A stretch of DNA of 61,246 bases from Fusobacteriaceae bacterium UBA2433 (GTDB taxonomy: Bacteria; Fusobacteriota; Fusobacteriia; Fusobacteriales; Fusobacteriaceae), in the NCBI GenBank assembly GCA_002342785.1, contig DDQV01000104.1, positions 1 to 61,246 of the forward strand. The letters are read 5' to 3'. A program made the position numbers and the translations under genes. The notes below the pieces were generated by a model. It saw only the letters and a list, made by a program, of their open reading frames with translations. It was not told the origin of the DNA and made no database searches. Positions 49,371 through 58,506 of the stretch are shown in pieces (positions within the stretch are counted from its first letter, which is position 1; each line of letters opens with the position of its first letter).

Positions 49371-50438
49371 GTGAATTTTTTGAAAACCAATATATATGAC
49401 GATATGAATAAAAATGAATTAAGCTATAAGGAATTATTAGAAAAAAATAATTATATCTTAATAGATGTAAGAACTCCCAAGGAATATCAAGAATCAACTA
49501 TTACAGGAGCTATAAATATACCTGTGTTATTAGATGATGAAAGGGTAATGGTAGGAACTGCATATAAGAAAGAATCTCAAGAAAAAGCTAAACAGTTAGG
49601 AGTAGAAGCGATCTCTAAAAGATTAGGAGATATCACTAGACAGATTACAGAACTATCAAAAGAATATAATAATATTATATTTTTCTGTGCTAGAGGTGGA
49701 ATGAGAAGTGGATCTATGGCTTCATTTTTTAAATCTATGGGATATAAAACAGCTAGACTCAGTGGAGGATATAAATCCTATAGAACTTTTATCTTAGAAG
49801 ATTTTGAAAATATAGTTCAAGGAATAAAACTTATAACTCTTCATGGGAAGACAGGTACAGGAAAGACAAAAATTTTAAATGAACTACATAAAAAAGGGAT
49901 TGAAACTATAGATTTAGAGGGGTTAGCAAAAAATAGAGGATCTCATTTTGGTCATATAGGAATTCCTCAAGATAGAAGTCAAAAAGCTTTTGAATCTTTG
50001 TTATATGATGCTATTAAACATAGAAAAAATAATATAATAGTGATCGAAGGTGAAAGTAGAAAGATAGGTCCTGTTCATATTCCAAATACATTTTGGAATA
50101 CTATGAAAAAAGGATTAAAAATTTTAGTTGAAGCTCCTATGGAGATGAGATTAGATATTATAATGGATGACTATACAGGAATCAGTGAATTGAAAGAAAG
50201 TTTATTAGAAGTCGCTGAGAAATTAAAAAGATATATGGATGGAAATGCTTATAATAAATTTATTGATCTAGTTGAAAAAGGTGAGATAAGAGAAGCTGCT
50301 TTTCAAATGATGATAGAATATTATGATCCTATGTATAATAAAAGTTTAAAGAAACATAGTTATCAAGGAGAAATTACAATTTCAAGTATTGAAGATGGTG
50401 TAATAAAATTAGAAAATTTTTTAAAAGAATATAAATAA
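49371..50438 (+). CDS. mnmH: tRNA 2-selenouridine synthase MnmH, 355 aa
   Basis: A rhodanese domain (1-135) with catalytic Cys106 in FFCARGGMRSGS, then a P-loop (GKTGTGKT, 159-166) and a C-terminal domain with VIEGESRKIGPVHIP: the full SelU/MnmH layout. Using selenophosphate it replaces sulfur with selenium at the wobble uridine of tRNA-Lys, -Glu and -Gln through a geranylated intermediate. Its presence implies a selenophosphate synthetase SelD elsewhere in the genome. Start is GTG 49371 or TTG 49380, both with GGAAGG-type sites in reach. Confidence 0.93.
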   Translation: MNFLKTNIYDDMNKNELSYKELLEKNNYILIDVRTPKEYQESTITGAINIPVLLDDERVMVGTAYKKESQEKAKQLGVEAISKRLGDITRQITELSKEYNNIIFFCARGGMRSGSMASFFKSMGYKTARLSGGYKSYRTFILEDFENIVQGIKLITLHGKTGTGKTKILNELHKKGIETIDLEGLAKNRGSHFGHIGIPQDRSQKAFESLLYDAIKHRKNNIIVIEGESRKIGPVHIPNTFWNTMKKGLKILVEAPMEMRLDIIMDDYTGISELKESLLEVAEKLKRYMDGNAYNKFIDLVEKGEIREAAFQMMIEYYDPMYNKSLKKHSYQGEITISSIEDGVIKLENFLKEYK

Positions 50439-50440
50439 TA

Positions 50441-50474
50441 AAAATAAGGAAGATAATCTCTTCCTTATTTTTTA
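50441..50474. terminator. Bidirectional terminator
   Basis: AAAAATAAGGAAGA pairs with TCTTCCTTATTTTT between convergent genes. Confidence 0.9.
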
Positions 50475-50477
50475 TTA

Positions 50478-50969
50478 TTATTTTAATTTTACTTTCATTA
50501 ATAGGTCTCCGACTTTTACATCTCCTGTAGCAACTATTTTTAATTCAGCTACTTCATCCATATTAGATATGATAACTGGAGTTTTTGCAGATTTTGCATT
50601 TTCTATAATGTATTTAAGATCATATTTTACGATTTCATCTCCGATCTTTACATTACCAGGTGTTATTAATCTTTCGAATCCTTGTCCGTCTAATTTTACC
50701 GTATCAATTCCAAAATGTACTATCATCTCTAATCCAGATTTAAGATCAAAACTAATTGCATGGTTCGTATCAAAAATATCAATCTCAGCATCGGCTATAG
50801 CATAAACAGAACCCTCTGTAGGTTCAATAGCACATCCATCTCCTATCATTTTTTGAGCAAATGCCTCATCAGGTACCTCTGATAAATCTATAACTCTTCC
50901 ATTTAATGGTGAAAATATTTCAATATAATTTTCTTCCTTGTTTTTCTTGAAAAAATCAAATAACCCCAT
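50478..50969 (-). CDS. crr: PTS glucose-type EIIA component, 163 aa
   Basis: The EIIA-Glc fold: IFSPLNGRVIDLSEVPDEAFAQKMIGDG, ISFDLKSGLEMIVHFGIDTVKL with His70 (DTNHAI) and phospho-accepting His85 (VHFGID). Length and motifs match Crr. It receives phosphate from HPr and passes it to an EIIB domain; no PTS permease is next to it. An N-terminal FDFFKKNK amphipathic tail could bind membrane. The ATG is behind AGGAGG. Confidence 0.93.
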   Translation of the reverse strand: MGLFDFFKKNKEENYIEIFSPLNGRVIDLSEVPDEAFAQKMIGDGCAIEPTEGSVYAIADAEIDIFDTNHAISFDLKSGLEMIVHFGIDTVKLDGQGFERLITPGNVKIGDEIVKYDLKYIIENAKSAKTPVIISNMDEVAELKIVATGDVKVGDLLMKVKLK

Positions 50970-51094
50970 TTAAAAATCCTCCTAATTTAATTTTTATTGT
51001 TTCATATTATACTATATTCTTAAAACTTTTTAAAGATTAAAAAGTTTTAAAATTTAATCATAAAGACGTAATATATAAACATTTGTGAAACTTA

Positions 51095-51643
51095 TTAAAC
51101 TAAAAGACCTATAGCTAGTTTTTTACTAACCTCTTCTCCTCTTAAAAGTTCTACTAATTTTAATCCAAATGATATAGCAGTTCCTGGTCCCCTAGAAGTT
51201 ATAAAATTTCCATCTACTATGACATCTAGATCATCTCTATAAATAGCTTTGAATAGATGTGATTGATTACCTGGATAACAAGTAGCTTGTCTATCTTCTA
51301 AAAATCCCATTTTTCCTATCACAAGGGGAGCAGCACAAATTGCTCCTATGTATTTTTCCTCTAAATCAAAGTCTATTATTTGTTTTTTTAAAGTATCGGA
51401 TGAATCTAGATTAAGAGTTCCTGGCATTCCTCCAGGTAAAACCATCATCTTATAAACTTCATGGCTTATATCTTTTATTAAAATATCAGCTACTACTTTT
51501 ATATTATGAGCTCCTGTAACTTGTAAATTTTCTCCTACAGCAACTAAATCAACTTCTATATCTCCTCTTCTTAAAATATCTACTGTAGTTAAAGCTTCTA
51601 TCTCTTCAAAACCTTCAGCTAAATATACTGCTACTTTTTTCAT
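51095..51643 (-). CDS. DJ-1/PfpI family protein (YajL/ThiJ-like), 182 aa
   Basis: Typical small flavodoxin-like fold: KKVAVYLAEGFEEIEALTTVDILRR (Glu15/16), MVLPGGMPG, nucleophile elbow GAICAAPLVIG with Cys103, and TSRGPGTAISFGL. Members are called deglycases, chaperones or redox sensors; the exact role is open. It starts one base behind the MarC gene, whose last codons contain its AGGAGG site, so the two are coupled. Confidence 0.92.
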   Translation of the reverse strand: MKKVAVYLAEGFEEIEALTTVDILRRGDIEVDLVAVGENLQVTGAHNIKVVADILIKDISHEVYKMMVLPGGMPGTLNLDSSDTLKKQIIDFDLEEKYIGAICAAPLVIGKMGFLEDRQATCYPGNQSHLFKAIYRDDLDVIVDGNFITSRGPGTAISFGLKLVELLRGEEVSKKLAIGLLV

Positions 51644-51644
51644 A

Positions 51645-52274
51645 TTAACCTCCTATTTCCTGAATAACCATAGTTACACCACTAATAATTGTTTTTATTC
51701 CTACAGCCATTATAAATAATTGCATGACTCTAGATAAAACAAATAAAACTAATTCTCCAAATATTTTTTCTATAGTGTCTGCTATAGAAAACATAAGATG
51801 GATAATTAAAAATACTATAACACAAGAAAGAGTACTAGAAATTATTCCAACTTCTTGTCTTATAAGAAGGATTCCTGCAAGGGAACCAGGACCAACTAAC
51901 ATTGGAAAAGCCATGGGAATAATTCCTTGCTTTATCTCCTCTTCCTCTGTTAAAATTCCTTGAACTTCATTTTTTTCATTATTTTTTTTAGGAAATAAAA
52001 GATTTTTTAAAGCTACAATAACTAAGATTATTCCCCCTGCTATCCTAACTTCTTTCATCTCTACTTTAAAAAAATTATTCATCATAAACGATCCTACCAT
52101 AGCAAAACCAGCCATTATAGAAAAAGCAGTAACAACAATTACTTTAAATAATTTTTTTCTAGTATTTTTTTTCATACCCTCTGTTAATCCTATAAATAAT
52201 GGCACATTTCCAAAAGGATTTACAATGGCGATTATAGTCATGGCATTCATAACTATTTGGATTAAATAATCCAT
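51645..52274 (-). CDS. MarC family integral membrane protein, 209 aa
   Basis: Six hydrophobic helices with family segments: MTIIAIVNPFGNVPLFIGLTEG near the start, and MAFPMLVGPGSLAGILLI in the middle. Despite the name MarC, proteins of this family have no proven drug-resistance role; they are probable inner-membrane transporters. I choose ATG 52274; the upstream GTG 52283 overlaps the AGGAG site. Upstream of the DJ-1 gene in one transcript. Confidence 0.88.
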   Translation of the reverse strand: MDYLIQIVMNAMTIIAIVNPFGNVPLFIGLTEGMKKNTRKKLFKVIVVTAFSIMAGFAMVGSFMMNNFFKVEMKEVRIAGGIILVIVALKNLLFPKKNNEKNEVQGILTEEEEIKQGIIPMAFPMLVGPGSLAGILLIRQEVGIISSTLSCVIVFLIIHLMFSIADTIEKIFGELVLFVLSRVMQLFIMAVGIKTIISGVTMVIQEIGG

Positions 52275-52598
52275 TCTTTTCACTCTCCTACTAATTCATA
52301 TTCTTTTTAATTTATCATATTCCTTGTTTTTTTTCAATTTTATTTTAATTTGATAAAAATATGATATTAATATATTTATTATTAGTAAATATATTATTGA
52401 CAAGATTAGTAACTTATGTTAATCTCTCTTTATACAAAATACTTAATTCCTATGTATTAAAAGTATAGGATAAGATAGATATATTAAAAAAATTTAAAGA
52501 TATTTTTAATGTTATAGTCGATATAAAAAACAAGAACTTTTAATGAAATTTTTATATCCTATGATATATTAAGTTTATTTAAGTTTAAGGAGGAACTT
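52275..52598. other. Divergent intergenic region of 324 bp
   Basis: Very AT-rich. It should hold the leftward MarC promoter and the rightward promoter of the peptidase gene, but I see no convincing consensus or operator. Confidence 0.4.
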
Positions 52599-53333
52599 AT
52601 GAAAAATATGATAGTAGGGTTAAGTGGTTCTCAATGCGATTTTGGTGATACAGGATTTATTAGGGATTATATAAATAAACATTATTCTGATTCTATAATA
52701 AAAATTGGAGGAACTCCTATTATTTTACCATTGACAGATGATGAGGAAACTATTTTTAAATACGTAGAACTTATAGATGGTTTAATTTTAACTGGAGGAG
52801 ATGATATTAATCCTCAATTATTTAATGAGGAATGTCTACCAGAAACTCAGATTTCAGATCTTGAAAGAGATTCTTTTGATATGCTCCTCATAAAGTATGC
52901 ATCACAGAAAAAAATTCCTATTTTGGGAATCTGTAGAGGGATGCAATTATTAAACATATATTTTGGCGGTTCTCTTTATCAAGATTTAAAATATAATAAA
53001 GAAGTTTGTTTAAAGCATCTTCAAGGAACGAGAAATCCTCATATTCCTGTACATAAAATTATTCCTGTTAAAAATTCATTTTTAGATAAATTATTTATTG
53101 ATGATCTATGGGTTAACTCTTTTCATCACCAAAGTATTAAGACCTTAGGGAAAAATTTGCAGATATCTTCTAAGTCAAGTGACAATGTTATTGAAGCTAT
53201 TGAATATATTGATGAGGATCATTTTATATTAGGAGTTCAGTGGCATCCTGAAATGATGTATTCTCAAGGAAATAATAAGGATATGAAGAAATTATTTCAA
53301 TATTTTATGGATAAATTAAGAGAAAATAAATAA
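52599..53333 (+). CDS. Gamma-glutamyl-gamma-aminobutyrate hydrolase-type C26 peptidase, 244 aa
   Basis: A class I glutamine amidotransferase fold: ILTGGDDINPQLFNEE, nucleophile Cys112 in GICRGMQLLNIYFGGSLYQDL, HHQSIKTLG, and the His/Glu pair in GVQWHPEM. This matches PuuD-like enzymes that hydrolyse gamma-glutamyl compounds. The next gene, a peptide-binding lipoprotein, starts 21 bases later, so the pair may take up and split a gamma-glutamyl peptide. The ATG is behind AAGGAGGAACTT. Confidence 0.9.
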   Translation: MKNMIVGLSGSQCDFGDTGFIRDYINKHYSDSIIKIGGTPIILPLTDDEETIFKYVELIDGLILTGGDDINPQLFNEECLPETQISDLERDSFDMLLIKYASQKKIPILGICRGMQLLNIYFGGSLYQDLKYNKEVCLKHLQGTRNPHIPVHKIIPVKNSFLDKLFIDDLWVNSFHHQSIKTLGKNLQISSKSSDNVIEAIEYIDEDHFILGVQWHPEMMYSQGNNKDMKKLFQYFMDKLRENK

Positions 53334-53354
53334 ATTAAATTTAGGAGGAAAGAA

Positions 53355-54857
53355 ATGAAAAAAATTATTTTTTTAATGGTTATAGGTCTATGGATTGTTT
53401 CATGTGGAAAAAATGAAGAGAAAAAAAATGATCGAAAAGATACTTTGGTTTATGCACAATTAAGTGAATCTAAAAGTTTAGATCCTCATGCTGTAACTGA
53501 TCAATATTCTCAAAGAGTCATAGCTAATATATATGACAGATTAGTAGAGTCAGATGAAAACATGAAAATTGTTCCTAGTTTAGCGGAATCTTGGGAAAAT
53601 ATAGATACACTTACTACTGTATTTTATCTAAGAAAAGATGTAAAATTTTACAGTGGTAAAAAACTTACAGCAGAGGATGTAAAATTTTCATTAGAGAGAG
53701 CAATGAAGTCTCCTAAATTAGGAAGTTTATACTCTTTATTTGATAAGATTGATGTTATTGATGAAAATACTGTTTCGATTACTACTAAAAGACCATTTGG
53801 ACCTTTACTTTATCATTTAGCACATAAATCTGCTTCTATATTAAATTCAGAATTTGCAAAAGATCATGATCTAAATCAAGAAGCTGATGGCACTGGAGGA
53901 TATTTTTTAAATTCTTGGAACATAGGGGACTATATTCTTTTAGAAAAAAATCCTAACTATTTTAAAGGGGAACCAAGTATAAAATATATAAAAATAAGAA
54001 GTATTCCTGAAGAAAATAGTAAAGTTATTGGTCTTGAAACTGGGGAAATAGATATAGCAGCAGATTTAGAATCTATGTCTAGAAATACAGTTTTAGAAAA
54101 CTCTAATTTAATATTGGCTGAAACTAGTTCATTTAGTGTTCAATTTCTTGGAATGAACGTAGAAAAAACATTTTTGAAGGATTTAAAAATTAGAAAAGCT
54201 ATAGCTATGGCTATTGATAAAAAAATAATTATTGAAACTATTCTTATGGGAGCTGTAAAAGATGCAAATAGTTTTCTTGCTCCTGGAGTATTTGGATATT
54301 CAAAAGATGTAAATACATATCAATATAATCCTGAGGAAGCTAAAAAACTTATAAAAGAATCTGGATATAAAGATATAGAGCTAACTATTTTAACTAGTAA
54401 CAATACTACTAGAGCACAAATTTGCGAGGTAATTCAGTCTCAATTAAAAGAAGTTGGAATAAAATTAAATATAGAAGTTGTAGAATGGGGAGCTTTTTTA
54501 TCTGATACTTCTACAGGAAAAGCGGAGCTATATATGTTGGGATGGTCACCTTCTACAGGAGATGCGGACTATGGTTTAGTTCCTAATACACATAGTAGTA
54601 ATAAAGGAAGTGGAGGAAACAGAAGTTTTTATGAAAATAAAAAATTAGATAAAATTCTAGATGAAGCAAAAGAGGAATTAGATACAGATAAAAGACTTGC
54701 TTTTTATAAAGAAGCTCAAGAAATTATAAATACAGATGTTGCGTTTTTACCATTTTATTATCAATTATCAAATGCTGGATTAAGTAAAAATGTTGGTGGA
54801 TATATCCAGACTTCAGCAAACTATCCATATTTTTATAAATTAAGTTTAAAAAAATAA
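53355..54857 (+). CDS. ABC peptide-binding lipoprotein (SBP family 5), 500 aa
   Basis: Lipobox IVSC (Cys17). The family 5 pattern follows: LVYAQLSESKSLDPHAVTDQYSQRV, IYDRLVESDE, LAESWENID, FYLRKDVKFYSGKKLTAEDVKFSLERA, and ILTSNNTTRAQICEVIQSQLKEVGI. It should bind peptides or glutathione-like compounds on the outside of the inner membrane. No permease or ATPase genes of an ABC system are adjacent, so it would use one encoded elsewhere. Confidence 0.92.
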   Translation: MKKIIFLMVIGLWIVSCGKNEEKKNDRKDTLVYAQLSESKSLDPHAVTDQYSQRVIANIYDRLVESDENMKIVPSLAESWENIDTLTTVFYLRKDVKFYSGKKLTAEDVKFSLERAMKSPKLGSLYSLFDKIDVIDENTVSITTKRPFGPLLYHLAHKSASILNSEFAKDHDLNQEADGTGGYFLNSWNIGDYILLEKNPNYFKGEPSIKYIKIRSIPEENSKVIGLETGEIDIAADLESMSRNTVLENSNLILAETSSFSVQFLGMNVEKTFLKDLKIRKAIAMAIDKKIIIETILMGAVKDANSFLAPGVFGYSKDVNTYQYNPEEAKKLIKESGYKDIELTILTSNNTTRAQICEVIQSQLKEVGIKLNIEVVEWGAFLSDTSTGKAELYMLGWSPSTGDADYGLVPNTHSSNKGSGGNRSFYENKKLDKILDEAKEELDTDKRLAFYKEAQEIINTDVAFLPFYYQLSNAGLSKNVGGYIQTSANYPYFYKLSLKK

Positions 54858-54869
54858 TGAGTTATATAG

Positions 54870-54910
54870 AAAACTCTTTGTCTTAATATTTATGACTAAG
54901 AGTTTTTTAT
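54870..54910 (+). terminator. Terminator behind the binding-protein gene
   Basis: AAAACTCTTTGTC pairs with GACTAAGAGTTTT (one mismatch), then TTATTTT. Confidence 0.85.
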
Positions 54911-54963
54911 TTTAAAGAATTCACTTTATTTTTTATGAATAAAATTGTTTTTTTAGTAAGGGA

Positions 54964-55023
54964 TTGACAAGAACACTTAAAATATGTTAAAAATTAATAG
55001 CACACTATAACATTGAGTGCTAA
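54964..55023 (+). promoter_or_regulatory. Promoter and CIRCE operator of htpG
   Basis: TTGACA at 54964-54969 is the clear -35; the -10 is less certain near 54984-54992. ATAGCACAC, nine bases, GAGTGCTAA (54997-55023) matches the HrcA-binding CIRCE element (TTAGCACTC-N9-GAGTGCTAA): right arm perfect, left arm 7 of 9. So htpG should be repressed by HrcA without heat stress. Confidence 0.9.
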
Positions 55024-55044
55024 AAAAAAATAGGAGGATTTGCT

Positions 55045-56970
55045 ATGCATAAAGAAACATTAAATTTTCAAACTGAGACTAAAGAATTATTAAACTTGAT
55101 GATCCATTCTATCTACACCCACAAGGAGATTTTTTTGAGGGAACTAATTTCTAATGCCAGTGATGCCTTAGACAAATTAAAGTTTAAAGCTCTTACTGAT
55201 CCAAAGATATTAGAAGATAATAATGAATTTAAGATAGAAATATTTGTAGATAAGGAAAAAAATACCATCACGATTAAAGACAACGGAATTGGGATGACCC
55301 ATGAGGATGTTATATCTAATATTGGTACTATTGCAAAATCTGGATCTCGTGCATTTACAGAAGCTATGAAAGAGGCAAAAAATAATAAAGATGATCTATC
55401 TATTATTGGACAATTTGGAGTAGGATTTTATTCAGCATTTATGATTGCTGATAAGATAACTCTTAATACTAAGAGCTCTGATTCTGATAAAGGAGTTAGA
55501 TGGGTCTCTACAGGGGAAGGTAGTTTCACAATAGAAGAGATTAATAAGGCAGATAGGGGAACTGAGATAATTCTTCACCTTCGTTCTGAGGAAAATAAAG
55601 AGGATTCTAATGAGGAATATTTAGAGGAGTATAAGATCAAGGAATTGATTAAAAAATATTCTGATTATGTAAGATATCCAATCTTACTTGAAGTTACAAA
55701 AAGTAATGTAGATGAGGAAACAAATGAAAAAATAGAGACAATAGAACAAGAAAAAATAAATTCTCAAGTGCCCTTATGGAAAAAATCAAAAACTGAAATT
55801 ACAAAAGAGGAGTATAGTGAATTTTATCAAGGGAAGTTCCATGACTGGATGGATCCTTTGAAAACTATTCATTTTAAAGTTGAAGGAAATTTAGATTATA
55901 CAGCATTATTATATATTCCATCTAAAACTCCAATGGATTTTTATTCAAAAGAATTTGAAAAAGGATTACAACTATATAGTAAGAATATCTTTATCATGGA
56001 AAAATGTAAGGAATTAATTCCAGATCATTTTAGATTTATAAAGGGACTAGTTGATTCTCCAGATCTTTCTTTAAATATCTCTCGTGAGATCTTACAACAA
56101 AATAGACAACTTGGAATAATTGCTAAAAATTTAGAAAAGAAAATCCAAAAAGAATTAGAAAAAATGTTAAAGACTGATAGAGATGGATATATTAAATTCT
56201 GGAATGAATTTGGTGTAAACATAAAGGGTGGAATCTATGAAGATTTTGGAAGACATAAAGATACATTAAAAAATCTTTTAATTTTTAATACTACAAAAGA
56301 TGAAAATATGACAACTCTTATGGAATATAAGGAAAGAATGCCAGAAGATCAAAAACATATCTACTATGTTTCTGGAGACAATATCAAGAGTCTTGAAAAA
56401 ATGCCTCAATTAGAAGGAATTAAAGCTAAAGGATGGGAAGTTTTATACTTTACTGATAAAATAGATGAATTTGCTATTAAATCTTTGGGAAGTTTTGAAG
56501 ACATTACATTTAAATCTATCCATGAAGCTAATGAAGAACTATCTAGTGATGATGATAAGAAGATGTTAGATGAAGTTGCAAAGGATAACTCTGACTTATT
56601 TACTAAGATTAAAGAAGCTTTAGGAGATAAAATTTCTAAAGTTAGACCTACTACAAGACTTAAATCTAGTGCTGTTTGCCTTGTAAGTGGTACAGATGGA
56701 ATCTCATTTGAGATGGAAAAATTAATGTCAGAGATGCCTGGAGAAAATCCTATGGGTGCAATTAAAGCAGAGAGAATCTTAGAGATAAATTCTGATCATG
56801 AACTATTTAAAGCTTTGGTTAAAGTTAATGAAACAAATCCAGAAAATTTAAATAAGTATGCAGAAGTATTATATTCTCAAGCTTTACTTATAGAGGGATT
56901 CCAATTAGAAGATCCAATGGAATTTGCTAACAATATGACAGATTTATTGATAAAAGCTTCTAAAAATTAA
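55045..56970 (+). CDS. htpG: Hsp90 chaperone HtpG, 641 aa
   Basis: Full GHKL ATPase chaperone: FQTETKELLNLMIHSIYTHKEIFLRELISNASDALDKL at the N-terminus, ATP-lid motifs DNGIGMT and GQFGVGFYSAFM, the middle-domain LNISREILQQNR, and a C-terminal dimer region. Length normal. Cytosolic. The ATG is behind AGGAGGATTTGCT, 21 bases after the CIRCE element. Confidence 0.97.
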   Translation: MHKETLNFQTETKELLNLMIHSIYTHKEIFLRELISNASDALDKLKFKALTDPKILEDNNEFKIEIFVDKEKNTITIKDNGIGMTHEDVISNIGTIAKSGSRAFTEAMKEAKNNKDDLSIIGQFGVGFYSAFMIADKITLNTKSSDSDKGVRWVSTGEGSFTIEEINKADRGTEIILHLRSEENKEDSNEEYLEEYKIKELIKKYSDYVRYPILLEVTKSNVDEETNEKIETIEQEKINSQVPLWKKSKTEITKEEYSEFYQGKFHDWMDPLKTIHFKVEGNLDYTALLYIPSKTPMDFYSKEFEKGLQLYSKNIFIMEKCKELIPDHFRFIKGLVDSPDLSLNISREILQQNRQLGIIAKNLEKKIQKELEKMLKTDRDGYIKFWNEFGVNIKGGIYEDFGRHKDTLKNLLIFNTTKDENMTTLMEYKERMPEDQKHIYYVSGDNIKSLEKMPQLEGIKAKGWEVLYFTDKIDEFAIKSLGSFEDITFKSIHEANEELSSDDDKKMLDEVAKDNSDLFTKIKEALGDKISKVRPTTRLKSSAVCLVSGTDGISFEMEKLMSEMPGENPMGAIKAERILEINSDHELFKALVKVNETNPENLNKYAEVLYSQALLIEGFQLEDPMEFANNMTDLLIKASKN

Positions 56971-57019
56971 GATCAGTTGCAATCTAAATTTTTATAATTT
57001 TTAATTTGTTGTAAGATAA

Positions 57020-57057
57020 AAAAAGCTAGAGATGCTGTCTTATCATCTCTAGCTTTT
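57020..57057. terminator. Bidirectional terminator
   Basis: AAAAGCTAGAGATG pairs with CATCTCTAGCTTTT between convergent genes. Confidence 0.92.
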
Positions 57058-57073
57058 ATATTATCTAAATTTT

Positions 57074-58294
57074 TTATTTTCTAGCTTCTTTTAATTTATT
57101 AGCCATAGCAGTTGCGATAGCTTCTAATTTTGTATAGTCTTCTGAAGTTGGAGTACCTTTTACTTCTACAGATTCTTTTACCATTTCAACACCTTTAAGT
57201 GAGTCAGCAAAGGCTTGTATACCTCTAACTCCACCACCACTCCACATCATATTTCCAAAGATACCTAAATATCTATTTTTTAATCCGTAGTTTTGTAGTT
57301 TAGATAAAAGTGGTTGAACTTTTGGATAAACTGCGTTGTTATGTGAACAAGATCCAATAATTAAACCTTGATATTTCCATATATCACTAATTATATATGA
57401 ATGATCTGTTTTAGAAGCATCATATAATTTAATATCTATGATACCTTCTTTAGATAGTTGTCTTGCAACTGCGTTTGCCATCTTTTCTGTATTTCCATAC
57501 ATAGATCCATAGACAATTACTACACCTTCTGCTTCAGGTTCTAACTTAGACCAAGAATTATAATGATCTAATATTCTAGAAATTTCTGTTCTCCATATAG
57601 GACCATGACAAGGAGCGATACATTTTATATCTAATCCTCCTAATTTTTTCATAGCAGCTTGTGTAGGAGCTCCATATTTACCTACAATATTTGAATAATA
57701 TCTTCTCATCTCATCCTCATAGAAATTAAGATTTAATTGATCATCAAAGATACCACCATCTAGAGAACCAAAACTTCCAAATGCATCATTTGAAAATAAT
57801 GTTCCTGTAGTAGTTTCAAATGTAACCATAGACTCTGGCCAATGAACCATAGGTACCATGGTAAAAGTAAGTGTATGATTACCTAATTCTAAAGAATCCC
57901 CTTCTTTGATTACTAATCTATTATTGTCACAATGTTCCTTTGAACAATCATAAAATGCATCTAACATTGGGAAAGTTTTTGCATTACCTACTAGGGTAAT
58001 ATCAGGATATAATCTGATTATATCTTTAATAGCCCCTGAGTGATCTGGTTCCATATGATTTATTATTAGATAATCAATATTTCTACCATCTAAGACTCCT
58101 TCAACTTTTTCTAAGAAGTTTTCACTAGTACCAACCTCTACTGTATCTATAAGGGCTACCTTTTCGTCTAAAATTAGATATGAGTTGTAAGAAACACCCT
58201 TGTCTAATGGTATATAATTTTCAAATCTTTGGGTCTTTCTATCGTTTACACCTACCCAAAAGATATCATTACTTAAATTTTCAATATTATGCAT
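57074..58294 (-). CDS. Flavodiiron protein (A-type flavoprotein, FprA), 406 aa
   Basis: A metallo-beta-lactamase diiron domain (1-250) with His80-x-Glu82-x-Asp84-His85 (NHMEPDH), His151 and Asp170, then a flavodoxin domain (255-400) with the FMN loop YGSMYGNTEKMA. It reduces O2 to water, or NO to N2O, protecting anaerobes. No rubredoxin domain is fused, so the free rubredoxin at 47.4 kb is the likely donor. The ATG is behind AGGAGTTAGG. It stands alone. Confidence 0.95.
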   Translation of the reverse strand: MHNIENLSNDIFWVGVNDRKTQRFENYIPLDKGVSYNSYLILDEKVALIDTVEVGTSENFLEKVEGVLDGRNIDYLIINHMEPDHSGAIKDIIRLYPDITLVGNAKTFPMLDAFYDCSKEHCDNNRLVIKEGDSLELGNHTLTFTMVPMVHWPESMVTFETTTGTLFSNDAFGSFGSLDGGIFDDQLNLNFYEDEMRRYYSNIVGKYGAPTQAAMKKLGGLDIKCIAPCHGPIWRTEISRILDHYNSWSKLEPEAEGVVIVYGSMYGNTEKMANAVARQLSKEGIIDIKLYDASKTDHSYIISDIWKYQGLIIGSCSHNNAVYPKVQPLLSKLQNYGLKNRYLGIFGNMMWSGGGVRGIQAFADSLKGVEMVKESVEVKGTPTSEDYTKLEAIATAMANKLKEARK

Positions 58295-58506
58295 CCTAAC
58301 TCCTCCTTAATAATTCTACCTAAAGTTTATCTATATTTTTTTTAATAAGTTTTTTAATTAGAATAATTATAACTTTAATCTTGATTATATAATAACAAAT
58401 ATTTCCCTTCCAAACAAGTAAAAAAAAACAAATATTGATAATTTTTTATTCTATTTGAAATTTGTGGTATACTTTTAAAGTTGTTAATAATTTTAGGAGG
58501 TTATTT

